A stretch of 43,919 nt of DNA from Haloferax elongans ATCC BAA-1513 (GCF_000336755.1 NZ_AOLK01000026.1:15059-58977), one strand, 5' to 3'; numbered from the stretch's first letter, positions 17,208 through 26,309 are shown. Notes: generated by a model from the sequence alone, not told the origin. Made by a program: numbers and translations.

Positions 17208-18251
17208 ATGTCTCGACGCGTACTCCTACTATGTCTTCTCGTCGTGTTGGCTGGGTGCGCAGGCACCACCGACCCGGCACCTACTACTCCCTCGTCGACA
17301 CAGACAACCACTACGACACAAACAGCATCACCCACTGCGACGCCGACACCAGAAGTGGAGACACAGGCCCGCCCAGATAATCCTTTCCAGAGCGACCCGA
17401 TTCGAGTGGGATACGCCGTGGATGAAAATGCCTTGAATCGCTCGTACAAACAGGCGGTCGTCGGCGCTATCGACTTCTGGAATAACCAATCGGTAGGGTC
17501 GTACGATGCAAACTACACGTACGTATCTAACGCATCTGAAGCGCAGATTGTGATTCAGTTCGTCGATAAAATCACCTACTGCGATGGCTACGACAATTCG
17601 ACCGTTGGATGTGCACCGGTGCTCGAAAAAGACGATGTCGCCCTCACGCAGACTGTCAGAGTGGAAGACCGATATGCGATGGAGAGCACTCAGGATATCA
17701 TCATCCATGAGTTAGGACATACACGTGGCCTCGTTCACGAAGATAGTAACGAGGTTCCGGTGATGAACGAGACAATTGGTACACTACTCATCCCGGAGAC
17801 GAATCTCGAAAACCGATCTTACGGGTGGCAGACGACCAGCTTCCGAGTTTACTTCGATACGTCAGGGACCGTCTCCAGCGTCGAAGAAGATACGTATCGA
17901 CAGGAGATTCGAGAGGGATGGCAATACTGGACCAAAGACACTGACCACCTCGAAAAAGACGTCTCCTTCCGCTTCGTCGACAGTCGAGAAGAGGCTAACA
18001 TCGTGGTCAAAATGCGTGATCACGAGGGCGTTCGCTGGGAGTACTGGGTTTTCAACACAGATAGCGACGACAGCTTCGAAGTTTACCAAAACGCCACCCT
18101 ATATGTCGGCGAACGAAATCCAGAGTATATCGATTACAACACTGCGACTGCACTTGGGTACCTCCTCCTGAATGCGGAGAATGAAACCGAACTCCCGGAA
18201 CCGTTCGATGGAGACGACGAGTTAGGTGAGACAGACCAATGGACCGATTAG
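17208..18251 (+). CDS. matrixin-like zinc metalloprotease lipoprotein
   Basis: 347 residues. The N-terminus is a lipoprotein signal (MSRRVLLLCLLVVLAGC) followed by a Thr/Pro-rich linker, so it is anchored outside the cell. The zinc-binding signature HELGHTRGLVHED (HExxHxxGxxH) is intact and followed by VPVMNE with a candidate Met-turn, as in M10-type matrixins. A second module (YFDTSGTVSSVEEDTYRQEIREGWQYW) resembles the first 100 residues of the protease domain (RVGYAVDENALNRSYKQAVVGAIDFW), suggesting an internal duplication whose second copy lacks the HExxH motif. Substrate unknown. Confidence 0.8.
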   Translation: MSRRVLLLCLLVVLAGCAGTTDPAPTTPSSTQTTTTTQTASPTATPTPEVETQARPDNPFQSDPIRVGYAVDENALNRSYKQAVVGAIDFWNNQSVGSYDANYTYVSNASEAQIVIQFVDKITYCDGYDNSTVGCAPVLEKDDVALTQTVRVEDRYAMESTQDIIIHELGHTRGLVHEDSNEVPVMNETIGTLLIPETNLENRSYGWQTTSFRVYFDTSGTVSSVEEDTYRQEIREGWQYWTKDTDHLEKDVSFRFVDSREEANIVVKMRDHEGVRWEYWVFNTDSDDSFEVYQNATLYVGERNPEYIDYNTATALGYLLLNAENETELPEPFDGDDELGETDQWTD

Positions 18252-18393
18252 CCATCACTCAGCCGAAAGGACGTACCTGACTCCCTCCCAGTCAGCATGC
18301 CTCTCGATTTTGGAGTGGAAAGCCCAGTAGACAACTGCACCGTTTCAGCCGACAATTACTCGCGTTCGCACGACTTGTCTCGGGAGACCGTTC

Positions 18394-18400
18394 TATTATA
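18394..18400 (+). promoter_or_regulatory. TATA box for the DoxX-like gene
   Basis: TATTATA lies 53 bp before the ATG at 18453. Transcription would begin near 18423-18427, giving a short leader. It supports the downstream ATG over the open-frame start at 18297, which lies upstream of this box. Confidence 0.4.
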
Positions 18401-18452
18401 CCAGTTGCCAGGTGCCAACGTTCTTTGGTACTCGGTCGAACAGTCAGCCGGA

Positions 18453-18857
18453 ATGAACGTCGACAGTCTCTCGAGGCTCGCTCGATACAAACGCCCGCTT
18501 CGATACGCGATGGGTGTTCTCTACGTCGTGGCCGGTGTGATGCATTTCGTCGTGCCGAGTGCGTACGCTGGCGTCATCCCGCCACTCTTTCCCCAGCCAC
18601 TCACACTCGTCTACCTATCCGGTATCGCCGAAATCGTACTCGGCGTGGGCGTCCTGGTTCAGCGCACCCAGCGTCTCGCCGCGTGGGGACTCATCGCGCT
18701 CTTGGTGGCTGTCTTCCCGGCGAACGTCTATATGGCGACGAGCGACGTCGTGCTCGCCGGCGTTTCACCAGCACTCAAAGCACCCTCGACGGTCGCGTTG
18801 TGGCTCCGACTCCCGATGCAGGGTGTCTTGATTGCGTGGGCGTGGTGGTACACCTGA
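18453..18857 (+). CDS. DoxX-like membrane protein
   Basis: 134 residues with four membrane helices: RYAMGVLYVVAGVMHFVVP, TLVYLSGIAEIVLGVGVLV, AAWGLIALLVAVFPANVYMA and LPMQGVLIAWAWWYT. The GxxHF pattern in the first helix and the EIxLGxGL-like second helix are those of the DoxX superfamily. Members act in quinone or sulfur redox chemistry in some archaea, but most are uncharacterised. The frame extends upstream to 18297, but the region before Met53 is polar and unlike the family. Confidence 0.75.
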   Translation: MNVDSLSRLARYKRPLRYAMGVLYVVAGVMHFVVPSAYAGVIPPLFPQPLTLVYLSGIAEIVLGVGVLVQRTQRLAAWGLIALLVAVFPANVYMATSDVVLAGVSPALKAPSTVALWLRLPMQGVLIAWAWWYT

Positions 18858-19004
18858 CGAGGAACGCTTGACGTCGGTGTGAGTTCTTCTAGTCGAGTCG
18901 GAGTCGAGAGACACCATCTCAGCAGTTCCAGACGCAGTTCTTCGTCGGTGGTGTACATCCGAGACCACGTGAGAGACCTGATTCGGCGATAGAATTAATA
19001 GGAT

Positions 19005-19037
19005 GTAAAATACGCTTTACTGTAAAGGTCGCTTTAC
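19005..19037 (+). promoter_or_regulatory. two tandem GTAAA-N6-TTTAC operators
   Basis: Two inverted repeats of identical half-sites occur at 19005-19020 and 19022-19037, centres 17 bp apart. They lie just downstream of an AT-rich element (AATTAATA, 18993-19000) suited as TATA box, so they cover the expected transcription start. A repressor bound here would block the DUF2178/XRE operon; autoregulation by the XRE protein at 19459 is the simplest reading. Confidence 0.65.
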
Positions 19038-19057
19038 ACAGTGACCAGACAGACACC

Positions 19058-19462
19058 ATGTCAAATCCAAACACACAATCCAGAGAACGTTCGTATCGTC
19101 GTCTCTACGCCGGCCTGTGGCTGCTATCGGGAGTTGCACTTGCGGCTTTCATTACGCTCGGATACCCAATCATCGGCGTCATCGCGTTCGTCGTGAGCGC
19201 CACAGTCGCGATCGCTATCGTTCGCCGGTACGACGGGCCACTATTCGACGAACGGGACAGAAGTAGACAGGCAGCCGCGAGTCAACGAACCGTCGCTATC
19301 GTCGGTATCTCGTCAGCAATCGTCTTCCCGACGGTGACTGCACTCTGGGCACTCGACGTCGTCGCGTGGCCCGTCTGGTTGACACCCATCGCGTTCTTCG
19401 TCGCCGCACTGTCGTTCGTACATCTCGGGAGCACGCTGTACGAGACGACACAGGTTGCATGA
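19058..19462 (+). CDS. DUF2178-like membrane protein
   Basis: 134 residues with four helices in two pairs (WLLSGVALAAFITLGYPIIGVIAFVVSATVAIAIV, then VAIVGISSAIVFPTVTAL and WLTPIAFFVAALSFVHLGSTLY) separated by a loop with DERDRSRQAAASQRT. The DER-type loop between helix pairs is characteristic of DUF2178 proteins, which are commonly paired with a small HTH regulator. Its stop overlaps the start of that regulator here (ATGA). Function unknown; a membrane sensor or toxin-like partner are both possible. Confidence 0.75.
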   Translation: MSNPNTQSRERSYRRLYAGLWLLSGVALAAFITLGYPIIGVIAFVVSATVAIAIVRRYDGPLFDERDRSRQAAASQRTVAIVGISSAIVFPTVTALWALDVVAWPVWLTPIAFFVAALSFVHLGSTLYETTQVA

Positions 19463-19650
19463 ACAACGCAGTCAGAGAGCATCGCGAAGAGAGGAATCTG
19501 ACGCAGGGTGAACTCGCCTCGCACGTAGGCGTCACGCGGCAGACTATCAACTCCATCGAACGAGGACGTTACAACCCCAGTCTCGAACTCGCTTTGAAGT
19601 TGGCTGCGGAGTTCGAGTGCTCGGTCGAAGCGCTGTTCTGGCTCGACTGA
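19459..19650 (+). CDS. XRE-family HTH regulator
   Basis: 63 residues, nearly all of it a Cro/CI-type helix-turn-helix: REHREERNLTQGELASHVGVTRQTINSIERGRYNPSLELALKLAAEFECSVEALFWLD. The start ATG at 19459 overlaps the stop of the DUF2178 gene, so the two are coupled. Small regulators of this type usually repress their own operon; the paired GTAAA-N6-TTTAC sites at 19005-19037 are the likely targets. Confidence 0.9.
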   Translation: MNNAVREHREERNLTQGELASHVGVTRQTINSIERGRYNPSLELALKLAAEFECSVEALFWLD

Positions 19651-19702
19651 ACCGGCTGTGTGCCGGGGTCAAACGAACGCGAGGTGTTATTCGAACCTCG
19701 GC

Positions 19703-20491
19703 TTACAGCCGGTCGATTGTGAGCGGCGTCGCGTCGTCCCAATACTGCTCGAAAAGTGCCTCTGCCCACGAGAACACCTCGGGCTCGTCGACATCGAGCG
19801 AGGCCTGAAGAATGCCATTGTCGTCGCGCAAGAAGAGATGGACGACAGAGTCCGTAATCGTCATGGCCACTGGAATCGACTCGTCAGAGATTCGAATCGT
19901 GGCGTTCTCCGCCGTGAGCAAGTCTCGGAGTTGGTCTCGTAACTGTGAATCGTCGGCGAGAGCGTCGATTGCCGTCGACGAGAAGACCCCGTCGAACTGC
20001 TGGTCTCCCGAGGCAGTCCGCTCTGAGATGAGTTCGAGGCTCTGTTCGTTGAACGCGTAGGAGACGACCCGCACGTCTGTCGCGGTTCCGAGGAGGTCGA
20101 GCACTCGTTTTACCGGCGCGTTCGGACGGACGCGACTCGGCTTCGTAATCGTCGCTTCCGTCAGGTGTTCGAGGTCGAACGAGATGGCTTCCGCGGGGAG
20201 CCATCGAACGATTGGACGCAATTCGAGGTCGGTATCGAGAATCTCGACCAACTCGCTGAACCCCCGAGAAACGAGTGTCCCCGTCACAGTCGCACGGTAC
20301 GCACCGTCTTCCCGTTCAATCCATCCCCGGTCTTCGAAATCGTGGAGAATCCGCCCCAGCGTGGGCTGGGATGCACCAGTGAGTTCGACGAGTTCACGCC
20401 GAGTGTGGGCCGTCTCCGTGAGATGTGCTAAGGCCTCCACCCGATTCGGTGAGAGCGCGAGAAATTCGATTTCTTCTAACGCCGATTCCAT
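19703..20491 (-). CDS. HTH transcriptional regulator with FilR1-type domain
   Basis: 262 residues from the ATG at 20491 (MESALEEIEFLALSPNRVEAL); the frame extends further but the extra 39 codons look non-coding. An N-terminal winged helix (RRELVELTGASQPTLGRILHDFEDRGWIERE) is followed by a C-terminal domain (RVVSYAFNEQSLELI...ITDSVVHLFLRDDNGILQASLDVDEPEVFSWAEALFEQYW) of the methanogenesis-regulator FilR1 type (formerly DUF1724) common in haloarchaea. The ligand is unknown. It is divergent from the EamA transporter gene, which may be its target. Confidence 0.85.
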   Translation of the reverse strand: MESALEEIEFLALSPNRVEALAHLTETAHTRRELVELTGASQPTLGRILHDFEDRGWIEREDGAYRATVTGTLVSRGFSELVEILDTDLELRPIVRWLPAEAISFDLEHLTEATITKPSRVRPNAPVKRVLDLLGTATDVRVVSYAFNEQSLELISERTASGDQQFDGVFSSTAIDALADDSQLRDQLRDLLTAENATIRISDESIPVAMTITDSVVHLFLRDDNGILQASLDVDEPEVFSWAEALFEQYWDDATPLTIDRL

Positions 20492-20694
20492 ACACGTCTC
20501 TCTGTGTCCCACTGGTATACGGTTTTCGTGTCGCGAAATAATTTCACTCCTTGAATACCTGCCACACGCTCCTGCGGGTTTCTTACTGTGAACTAATTTC
20601 TGAATCAATGTAAGTAGTGGGTCGTCCTACACAGAGGTATGAGTTCACTGTCGCACTCTTTGTTTCTCTCAGCGGCCCGGGGTGAGTATTCGGA

Positions 20695-21660
20695 ATGAAG
20701 GCCCACGGGAGCACAGGAGGCACGCACCGAAGCCTCGTGTTGTTCACGCTCGCGAGTGTCTTCTTTGGAGGGACGTTCGTCGCAGCGAAGGCGGGACTCG
20801 AGTTCTTCCCACCGCTTCTGTTCGTCGCACTCAGGTTCGACATCGCTGCTGTCGTGTTGCTTGCGTATGTCGCTGTGACGACGCCACGCGACGAACTACG
20901 TCCTCAGTCAGTTCACGACATCGTCGGTATCCTTGCAACTGGCGTGTTCGTAATCGGGCTGTCGAACGCCTTCCTCTTCGTTGGCCAGCAGTACGTCTCC
21001 AGCGGTGTCGGGTCGATTATCTTCAGTCTCAACCCAATCTTGACGCCCGTGTTCGCGATGGTCGTTCTGGCAGACGAACGCCTCTCGTCCCGCGGCGCAG
21101 TCGGGATGCTCATCGGACTGGTCGGTGTCGCGCTCGTCGTCAACGTCGACCCGTCGAATCTCCTTGGCGGAGCGGCTGTGTGGAAAGGCGTCGTGTTCCT
21201 CGGCGCTGTCACCGGCACACTCGGGACTGTCGTCATCCGCTGGGCCGAGACATCTATTTCGAGTACCGTTCGGACAGCGTGGGCGCTCCCGGTGAGCGCT
21301 GTTCTCACCCACGGCTTTAGTGTCGCTTCGGGGGAGTCGCTGTCGATGGTTACGTGGACCCCCAGTGCAATCGTCGCACTCGGATACGTCGGCATCTTCG
21401 CCGGTGCAGTCGCCTACATCGCTTACTTCGGACTTCTCGACGAAGTGGGACCGATTCACGGGAACCTCGTGTTCTACGCGGTCCCAATCGTCGCCACGCT
21501 CGGTGGGTCGGTCCTCCTTGGAGAATCCATCTCTGCGTCGACCATCACGGGGTTCGCGACGATATTCGTCGGCTTCGCTGTCCTTGCGAGTGACTCGATT
21601 GTCGAAGAAGTAGAAGCGTTGTACGACGTGGTGCTGTCGTCGCTTCGTTCGACGAACTGA
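20695..21660 (+). CDS. EamA/DMT-family transporter
   Basis: 321 residues with ten membrane helices in two EamA repeats. The first begins LFTLASVFFGGTFVAAKAGLEFFPPLLFVALRF; the second starts near WKGVVFLGAVTGTLGTVVIRW and ends with IVATLGGSVLLGESISASTITGFATIFVGFAVL. These are drug/metabolite-type exporters, often of amino acids; the substrate cannot be read from sequence. About 200 bp separate it from the divergent FilR1-type regulator. Confidence 0.9.
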   Translation: MKAHGSTGGTHRSLVLFTLASVFFGGTFVAAKAGLEFFPPLLFVALRFDIAAVVLLAYVAVTTPRDELRPQSVHDIVGILATGVFVIGLSNAFLFVGQQYVSSGVGSIIFSLNPILTPVFAMVVLADERLSSRGAVGMLIGLVGVALVVNVDPSNLLGGAAVWKGVVFLGAVTGTLGTVVIRWAETSISSTVRTAWALPVSAVLTHGFSVASGESLSMVTWTPSAIVALGYVGIFAGAVAYIAYFGLLDEVGPIHGNLVFYAVPIVATLGGSVLLGESISASTITGFATIFVGFAVLASDSIVEEVEALYDVVLSSLRSTN

Positions 21661-21705
21661 GTTTCGTCGGGTGTTTTCGGTCGGCAGACAGCAGCGGAGA
21701 CGACC

Positions 21706-22593
21706 TCAACGTCCGAATTGGTTCAGTACTTCGACCGTCGTGAACGATGCGATAAAGCCCAACGAGTAGCCGACGAAGTGTTCGTAGAGATTTACGACAC
21801 CATTCTCAGTCGTCGGGTCGACCGGAAATGCGACGAACAGAACCGTAACAAACAGAAAGATGGCAGCGACGCTCAATTCGAAGTAGCCGGTCGCGTCGGC
21901 ACTGGAGCGAAGTTTCGAGAGGATATTATCTACTTGCTCGTAGGCTGAGATTGCGTAGAACAAGACAGTGAGGAAGACAGCGAGGACCAGTCCGGCAGTC
22001 ACGAACAACACCGTCGAGTTCTCCGGGACGACAGATTGGACACTCAAGACCGAAACGAGCCCCAAACTCGTGAGAAACATCATCGGTGCGAACGTCCGTA
22101 CCGGGCCGATAGCGAACCGACTCTCCAAATAGTCAGCCAACGTGAGCGGGAGACATCCAACGAGGCCCATAACGACACCCGATGCGCCAAGCGTGGCCGA
22201 GGACCGAATGATGGCGAGGTTCAAGTATGAAAGCACAGGAGGAAATGCAACGAGAACTGTACTCACGAATATGTAGAATCGTTGCCGGTTACCACTCGCG
22301 ATACCCAGAAGATACAGTGTTGGGACGACGACGAGGTACAAAAAGACGTTCGTGAGCAGGTGTCCGGTCTCCAGATGAACGAACGACGAGGTAAACGCGG
22401 TCACGACCGTCGGGTCGGTGTAATCGAATACGAGAGACTCACGGACCGCGTATGGCAGTTGGTACACGAGAAGCAGTATGGCGGGGAACGTGCAGATAAA
22501 CCCAAAGTCTACCAGGTGCGTGCGCTCAACAAATAGCCGGCGTAACGACTTCTGACTCGTGTTTTCTGTGTCGGCGCGCACGCTCTTACACAT
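21706..22593 (-). CDS. rhomboid family serine protease
   Basis: 295 residues with an N-terminal cytosolic stretch and about seven to eight membrane helices. Rhomboid features: FVHLETGHLLTNVFLYLVVV, the serine motif LGASGVVMGLVG (canonical GxSG), and a histidine in EHFVGYSLGFIASF near the C-terminus. Active-site Ser and His are present, so it is probably catalytic. A long loop region with SAYEQVDNILSKLRSSADATG separates the core from the last helices. Substrate unknown. Confidence 0.85.
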   Translation of the reverse strand: MCKSVRADTENTSQKSLRRLFVERTHLVDFGFICTFPAILLLVYQLPYAVRESLVFDYTDPTVVTAFTSSFVHLETGHLLTNVFLYLVVVPTLYLLGIASGNRQRFYIFVSTVLVAFPPVLSYLNLAIIRSSATLGASGVVMGLVGCLPLTLADYLESRFAIGPVRTFAPMMFLTSLGLVSVLSVQSVVPENSTVLFVTAGLVLAVFLTVLFYAISAYEQVDNILSKLRSSADATGYFELSVAAIFLFVTVLFVAFPVDPTTENGVVNLYEHFVGYSLGFIASFTTVEVLNQFGR

Positions 22594-22887
22594 TATTGTA
22601 CTCTGAATAGGTATAATATTTTTGCAGTAGTTATCAAAACTGGCCCTCGGAGGACTGGTATGAATTATATCATTTATAATTCGTTGGAAGTGTTGTGATT
22701 TAATTATATTTTCACTGTCTGCTTCGATACCGTCACTGTCTTGTTACGTCCCCAAGTTTCTTCTAGAACCGCCGCAAACCACGTGCTGAGAAGGTCCTCG
22801 AGCGACATGTCCACGTAAGTTGTGGACCTGTTCACGTCTCGACCTCACGCACCTGGATAGTTCCCATCAGGCGATCGTGTCATTAAA

Positions 22888-24072
22888 ATGGCTAAAATTC
22901 CCCTCCCAACCGACCGACGCTCACTCGTCGTCCTCCTCATCGTCGGAGTCGCGCTCCCCGCCATCATCTGGTCGTCGGGACTCGTCGCGACCGACAGCAG
23001 TCCATCAGTCGACGCGAACGTGAGCGAACGCTACCACTCGATAGACACACTCGACGCGACTCGAACAGTCATCCACGAAAAAAATGGAACGACGACAACT
23101 CGAACCGTCGCCGACGTGACGCTCGTCCCTGGAACCGACAAGAAGCGCGTTCAGTTCCAAGACGACTCGTCGCGGCGCTACACACTACAGGTTTCTAACG
23201 GCTCAACCCTGTGGCTCCACACTCGAAACCGGAGCACCGTCACAGCCATCCACTTGACTGGTCCCCCGGCCGAGTCGGTGACTTCGCTCCGTCTCCAGCG
23301 GCTCGTCACTGCCGCAGGACTCACAGACGAGTCTGGGCGACCACAGGCACCGGACGTGGCACCACTCCCAGTTGTCCCACGGCACGGGGTTGCTCCAGAC
23401 ACCAACGCATCTGGCGGATACACTGCTGAGTACGTCGAGACAGCCTCTGTCGGCGGGCGAAATGCGTACGTCATCAGCGTCACGCCCGCGACAAACCAAA
23501 CCGACACCCAATTCCGACAGCGCCTGTGGCTCGACACGGAACGGTTCTACCCACTCCGAAAACAGACTGAGTGGACTATCGACGGAACCACCCGGTCGAT
23601 GACGACGACATATACGAACGTGAGCTTCAATCCGCAGGTACCGGCGGACACGTTCCGTCCTGAAATCACCGCAGAGACGACAGTCGAACGCCCGAAGACC
23701 CCCAAAACAGAATGGTACCACAGCGTCGAGAGACTCAGAGCACAGAGTTCGGTTTCGATTCCGAACCCGTCTCTCCCTGCCGAGTTCGAGTTGACGTACG
23801 CAACCCGAACCACCGGTCGAATCCAGAGCGTCGGCCTCCGGTACGCCACAGAAGGACGACGGATAACGATTGCCAAGTACAACATGACCTACGCCATCGA
23901 CTCCGAAGACCAGGACCTGACTATCGATGGCCGTCCGGCGACATTCGACCGTGGCCCGACGACATCGTTGTCGTGGAACTGTGACCAGTACCGGTACACC
24001 GTCCGTGGCACCGGTGTCAGTACAGACGAACTCGTCGCTGTCGGGCAATCAGTCGGCTGTTCGAACTCGTAA
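22888..24072 (+). CDS. LolA-like lipoprotein-carrier fold, membrane-anchored
   Basis: 394 residues. One N-terminal helix (LVVLLIVGVALPAIIWSSGLVA) anchors a large extracellular domain. The middle (RYHSIDTLDATRTVIHEKNGTTTTRTVADVTLVPGTDKKRVQF, then RQRLWLDTERFYPLRKQTEWTIDGTTRSMTTTYTNVSFNPQVPADTF) follows the pattern of LolA/RseB/DUF2092-type half-barrels seen in many haloarchaeal secreted proteins. No catalytic motif. A role in handling lipids or lipoproteins at the cell surface is inferred from the fold only. Confidence 0.6.
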   Translation: MAKIPLPTDRRSLVVLLIVGVALPAIIWSSGLVATDSSPSVDANVSERYHSIDTLDATRTVIHEKNGTTTTRTVADVTLVPGTDKKRVQFQDDSSRRYTLQVSNGSTLWLHTRNRSTVTAIHLTGPPAESVTSLRLQRLVTAAGLTDESGRPQAPDVAPLPVVPRHGVAPDTNASGGYTAEYVETASVGGRNAYVISVTPATNQTDTQFRQRLWLDTERFYPLRKQTEWTIDGTTRSMTTTYTNVSFNPQVPADTFRPEITAETTVERPKTPKTEWYHSVERLRAQSSVSIPNPSLPAEFELTYATRTTGRIQSVGLRYATEGRRITIAKYNMTYAIDSEDQDLTIDGRPATFDRGPTTSLSWNCDQYRYTVRGTGVSTDELVAVGQSVGCSNS

Positions 24073-24208
24073 TTCGGGGGTTGTTTCTGACCCAGAAACT
24101 ACTCCCACTTTTATATTATCTCCCAGCCCCTTCGTCGAAATGCGATGGATGTCTCGGAGTCGATAGGGTGTTGCCCGCACCCGTCACTTCACCCCTGCCC
24201 ATCGCGAT

Positions 24209-24228
24209 ACCACGATAGCCATCGTGGT
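24209..24228. repeat. perfect 8-bp stem-loop in a 299-bp gene-free gap
   Basis: ACCACGAT-AGCC-ATCGTGGT, stem of 8 bp and a 4-nt loop, lies 137 bp after the LolA-like gene and 143 bp before the wHTH gene. The gap 24073-24371 holds no ORF that looks real. There is no T-run after the stem, so it is not an obvious terminator. Confidence 0.6.
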
Positions 24229-24371
24229 CCCCTCTGACATCACCCCTCCAAAGTACTCGCACACTGAAATACGATGACCCCTGCACTCCATTGTCGGCTC
24301 AGTCTCCCCCGAATCGCTGACCCCGAAACCGGTCAGGCTTTCTATTCGGCTTACAGTTCCACAGTCGAAGC

Positions 24372-24743
24372 GTGACTGAGGAGCCGGAGCTGAGTGAGAT
24401 TCTCGACATCCTCAGCGACGAGTACGCCCGAGACATCCTCGCAGCAACAAGTATCAAACCCATGTCCGCCCAACAACTCGCCACCCAATGTGAGATGTCC
24501 AAGCCGACAGTCTACCGGCGGGTCGAACAATTACAGGAATACGGTCTTATCGAAGAACAAACCAAAGTCCAGAAGAGCGGTAACCATTACAAGGTCTATG
24601 CGGCTACACTCTCGGAGTTCTCTCTCGAGTTGGACGTCGGAAGCTTCGAAACATCCGTAACCCGAACGTCTCCCGAGGCGTTCCCAGGCCAAGAAGAAGA
24701 CGACACTGCCGACCGATTCAAGAAAATGTGGGAGAACCTCTGA
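24372..24743 (+). CDS. winged-helix transcriptional regulator
   Basis: 123 residues from a GTG start. The domain (LSEILDILSDEYARDILAATSIKPMSAQQLATQCEMSKPTVYRRVEQLQEYGLIEEQ) is an ArsR-like winged helix of the type widespread in haloarchaea. It is followed 1 bp later by a small membrane-protein gene, a common pairing. Target genes unknown; autoregulation is likely. Confidence 0.88.
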   Translation: MTEEPELSEILDILSDEYARDILAATSIKPMSAQQLATQCEMSKPTVYRRVEQLQEYGLIEEQTKVQKSGNHYKVYAATLSEFSLELDVGSFETSVTRTSPEAFPGQEEDDTADRFKKMWENL

Positions 24744-24744
24744 G

Positions 24745-25056
24745 ATGGTTGGACTAACTGCGACACTCGACTGGCTTATCATTGCACTCGCCTTCGGCTC
24801 GACGCTCGTCGGTGGCTACGTTGGCTATCAAGCCTATCGCGGCTATCTCCGCCACGATAGCCGGACGATGCAGGCCTTGTCGCTTGGGCTATTCTTCCTC
24901 ACAGCCGTCGCGTTCAGCGTTGCCTTCGTCGGTTCGGTCCTCCTTCGAGAGGGCTACATTGGGCTGCAATACCAGCGCCCGCTGACACTCGCCACGCGGA
25001 CGTTCCAGTTCCTCGGCGTCCTCCTCATCGCCTATTCGTTACACTCCAGGGAGTGA
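24745..25056 (+). CDS. small membrane protein paired with wHTH regulator (DUF7521-like)
   Basis: 103 residues with three helices (LDWLIIALAFGSTLVGGYVGYQAYRGY, ALSLGLFFLTAVAFSVAFVGSVLL, TFQFLGVLLIAYSLHS). This looks like the haloarchaeal family DUF7521, which sits next to ArsR-like regulators as here. The start codon is 1 bp after the regulator stop, so they are co-translated. Function unknown. Confidence 0.75.
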   Translation: MVGLTATLDWLIIALAFGSTLVGGYVGYQAYRGYLRHDSRTMQALSLGLFFLTAVAFSVAFVGSVLLREGYIGLQYQRPLTLATRTFQFLGVLLIAYSLHSRE

Positions 25057-25172
25057 CCCGTCCTACGTACTTGTTTGTCACCCGCCTCGGGTTCGCGCTT
25101 CGAAATCGCTGAACCCGTCCCGCCGCCAATCTGTATCAAACCTTATCTACCTCACTCGTCGTTTCATATTTT

Positions 25173-26309
25173 ATGAGCAGTCGGCGACGTGATATCACGA
25201 AGACAATTGTCGATAATTTCGGTCTGATTCTCGTTTGTCTGCTGGTCGTCGGACTGCTTGGCGGGTACATGACGTACACGACCCACGTCGCCCCGGAAAC
25301 CGAGACAGTTACTCGGCAACTCTCCTCGTGGCAGTCCAGCGGCTCGTACACGCACAACGCGACAGTCCGCAATGGAACGTCGGCATTCGCCGAGGGAACT
25401 GTCCTCCGAGACCGGTCAGTGTACGTGACCCACGTCGCTCCCGTACTGACCGGTTCGTTCAGCTATACGTACGGAGTCAGCAACGACAGCGACCTCGCCG
25501 CAGAGACGACAGTAGTTGTGCAGTACCGGTCTGTCGAGTCGGCCGGTTCGTCCGACGAAGTCGTCTACTGGCAGGTTGAGCGCGAACTCGCCCAAGAACG
25601 AGACGAGACACTCACGCCAGACGAACGCCTCTCGGTTCCTTTCTCGCTGAACGTCAGCGACGCGACTGAAACCGTTCGTCGTATCGACCGTGAACACGGT
25701 GGGACGCCCGGACAACTCGACGTGATGGTTGTCACACGGGTCGAGCTATCGGGGACTCGGAACGGACAGGAAGTGGACACGGCTCGAACGTACCGCCTCC
25801 CGGTCGTTCCGAGACAGAATAGCTACCGCGTCGAAGACCCCGGACGAATCAACCACGGTGACGAGAGAACCGCAGACGTGACGGTCACGCCCGACTATGG
25901 CCTCCTCCGGCAGGTCGGGAGTCCAGTGCTATTCTTGCTTGGCGTGGTCGCCGCGGGCGGCCTCGTCGTTGCGCGGTCGACCGGTCGACTCTCGCTCAGT
26001 GACCGCGAAGAAGAGTGGATGGCCTATCAGTCAGCCCGCGAGGAGTTCGACGACTGGATTACTGTCGGAAAAATCAAACCCGTCGGAGAGACTGTCTGGT
26101 CTGTCGAAGTCGATTCCCTCGAAGGGCTGGTCGACGTCGCCATCGACACGGACAACCGCGTCATCGAGCAGCGAGAGGGCGACGAATTTGTCGTATTTAC
26201 CGGCGACCGACTGTTCCGGTATCAAAAGCCACCGAAGCCAGAGACCGACGGGGAATTCCTTTGGAACAACAACGACGAAGCGCAGGTCGACGACTCGGTC
26301 GACTCCTGA
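25173..26309 (+). CDS. DUF5305 membrane protein
   Basis: 378 residues. N-terminal helix (FGLILVCLLVVGLLGGYMTYTTHV), a long extracellular beta-rich part (TETVTRQLSSWQSSGSYTHNATV...GSFSYTYGVSNDSDLAAETTVVVQYRSVES), a second helix (VLFLLGVVAAGGLVVARS) and a cytosolic C-terminus with VEVDSLEGLVDVAIDTDNRVIEQ and FVVFTGDRLFRYQKP. This is the DUF5305 pattern, a haloarchaeal family usually found beside SipW-type signal peptidase genes and their substrates, as here. It may assist export or anchoring of those proteins; that is inferred from context. Confidence 0.85.
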   Translation: MSSRRRDITKTIVDNFGLILVCLLVVGLLGGYMTYTTHVAPETETVTRQLSSWQSSGSYTHNATVRNGTSAFAEGTVLRDRSVYVTHVAPVLTGSFSYTYGVSNDSDLAAETTVVVQYRSVESAGSSDEVVYWQVERELAQERDETLTPDERLSVPFSLNVSDATETVRRIDREHGGTPGQLDVMVVTRVELSGTRNGQEVDTARTYRLPVVPRQNSYRVEDPGRINHGDERTADVTVTPDYGLLRQVGSPVLFLLGVVAAGGLVVARSTGRLSLSDREEEWMAYQSAREEFDDWITVGKIKPVGETVWSVEVDSLEGLVDVAIDTDNRVIEQREGDEFVVFTGDRLFRYQKPPKPETDGEFLWNNNDEAQVDDSVDS

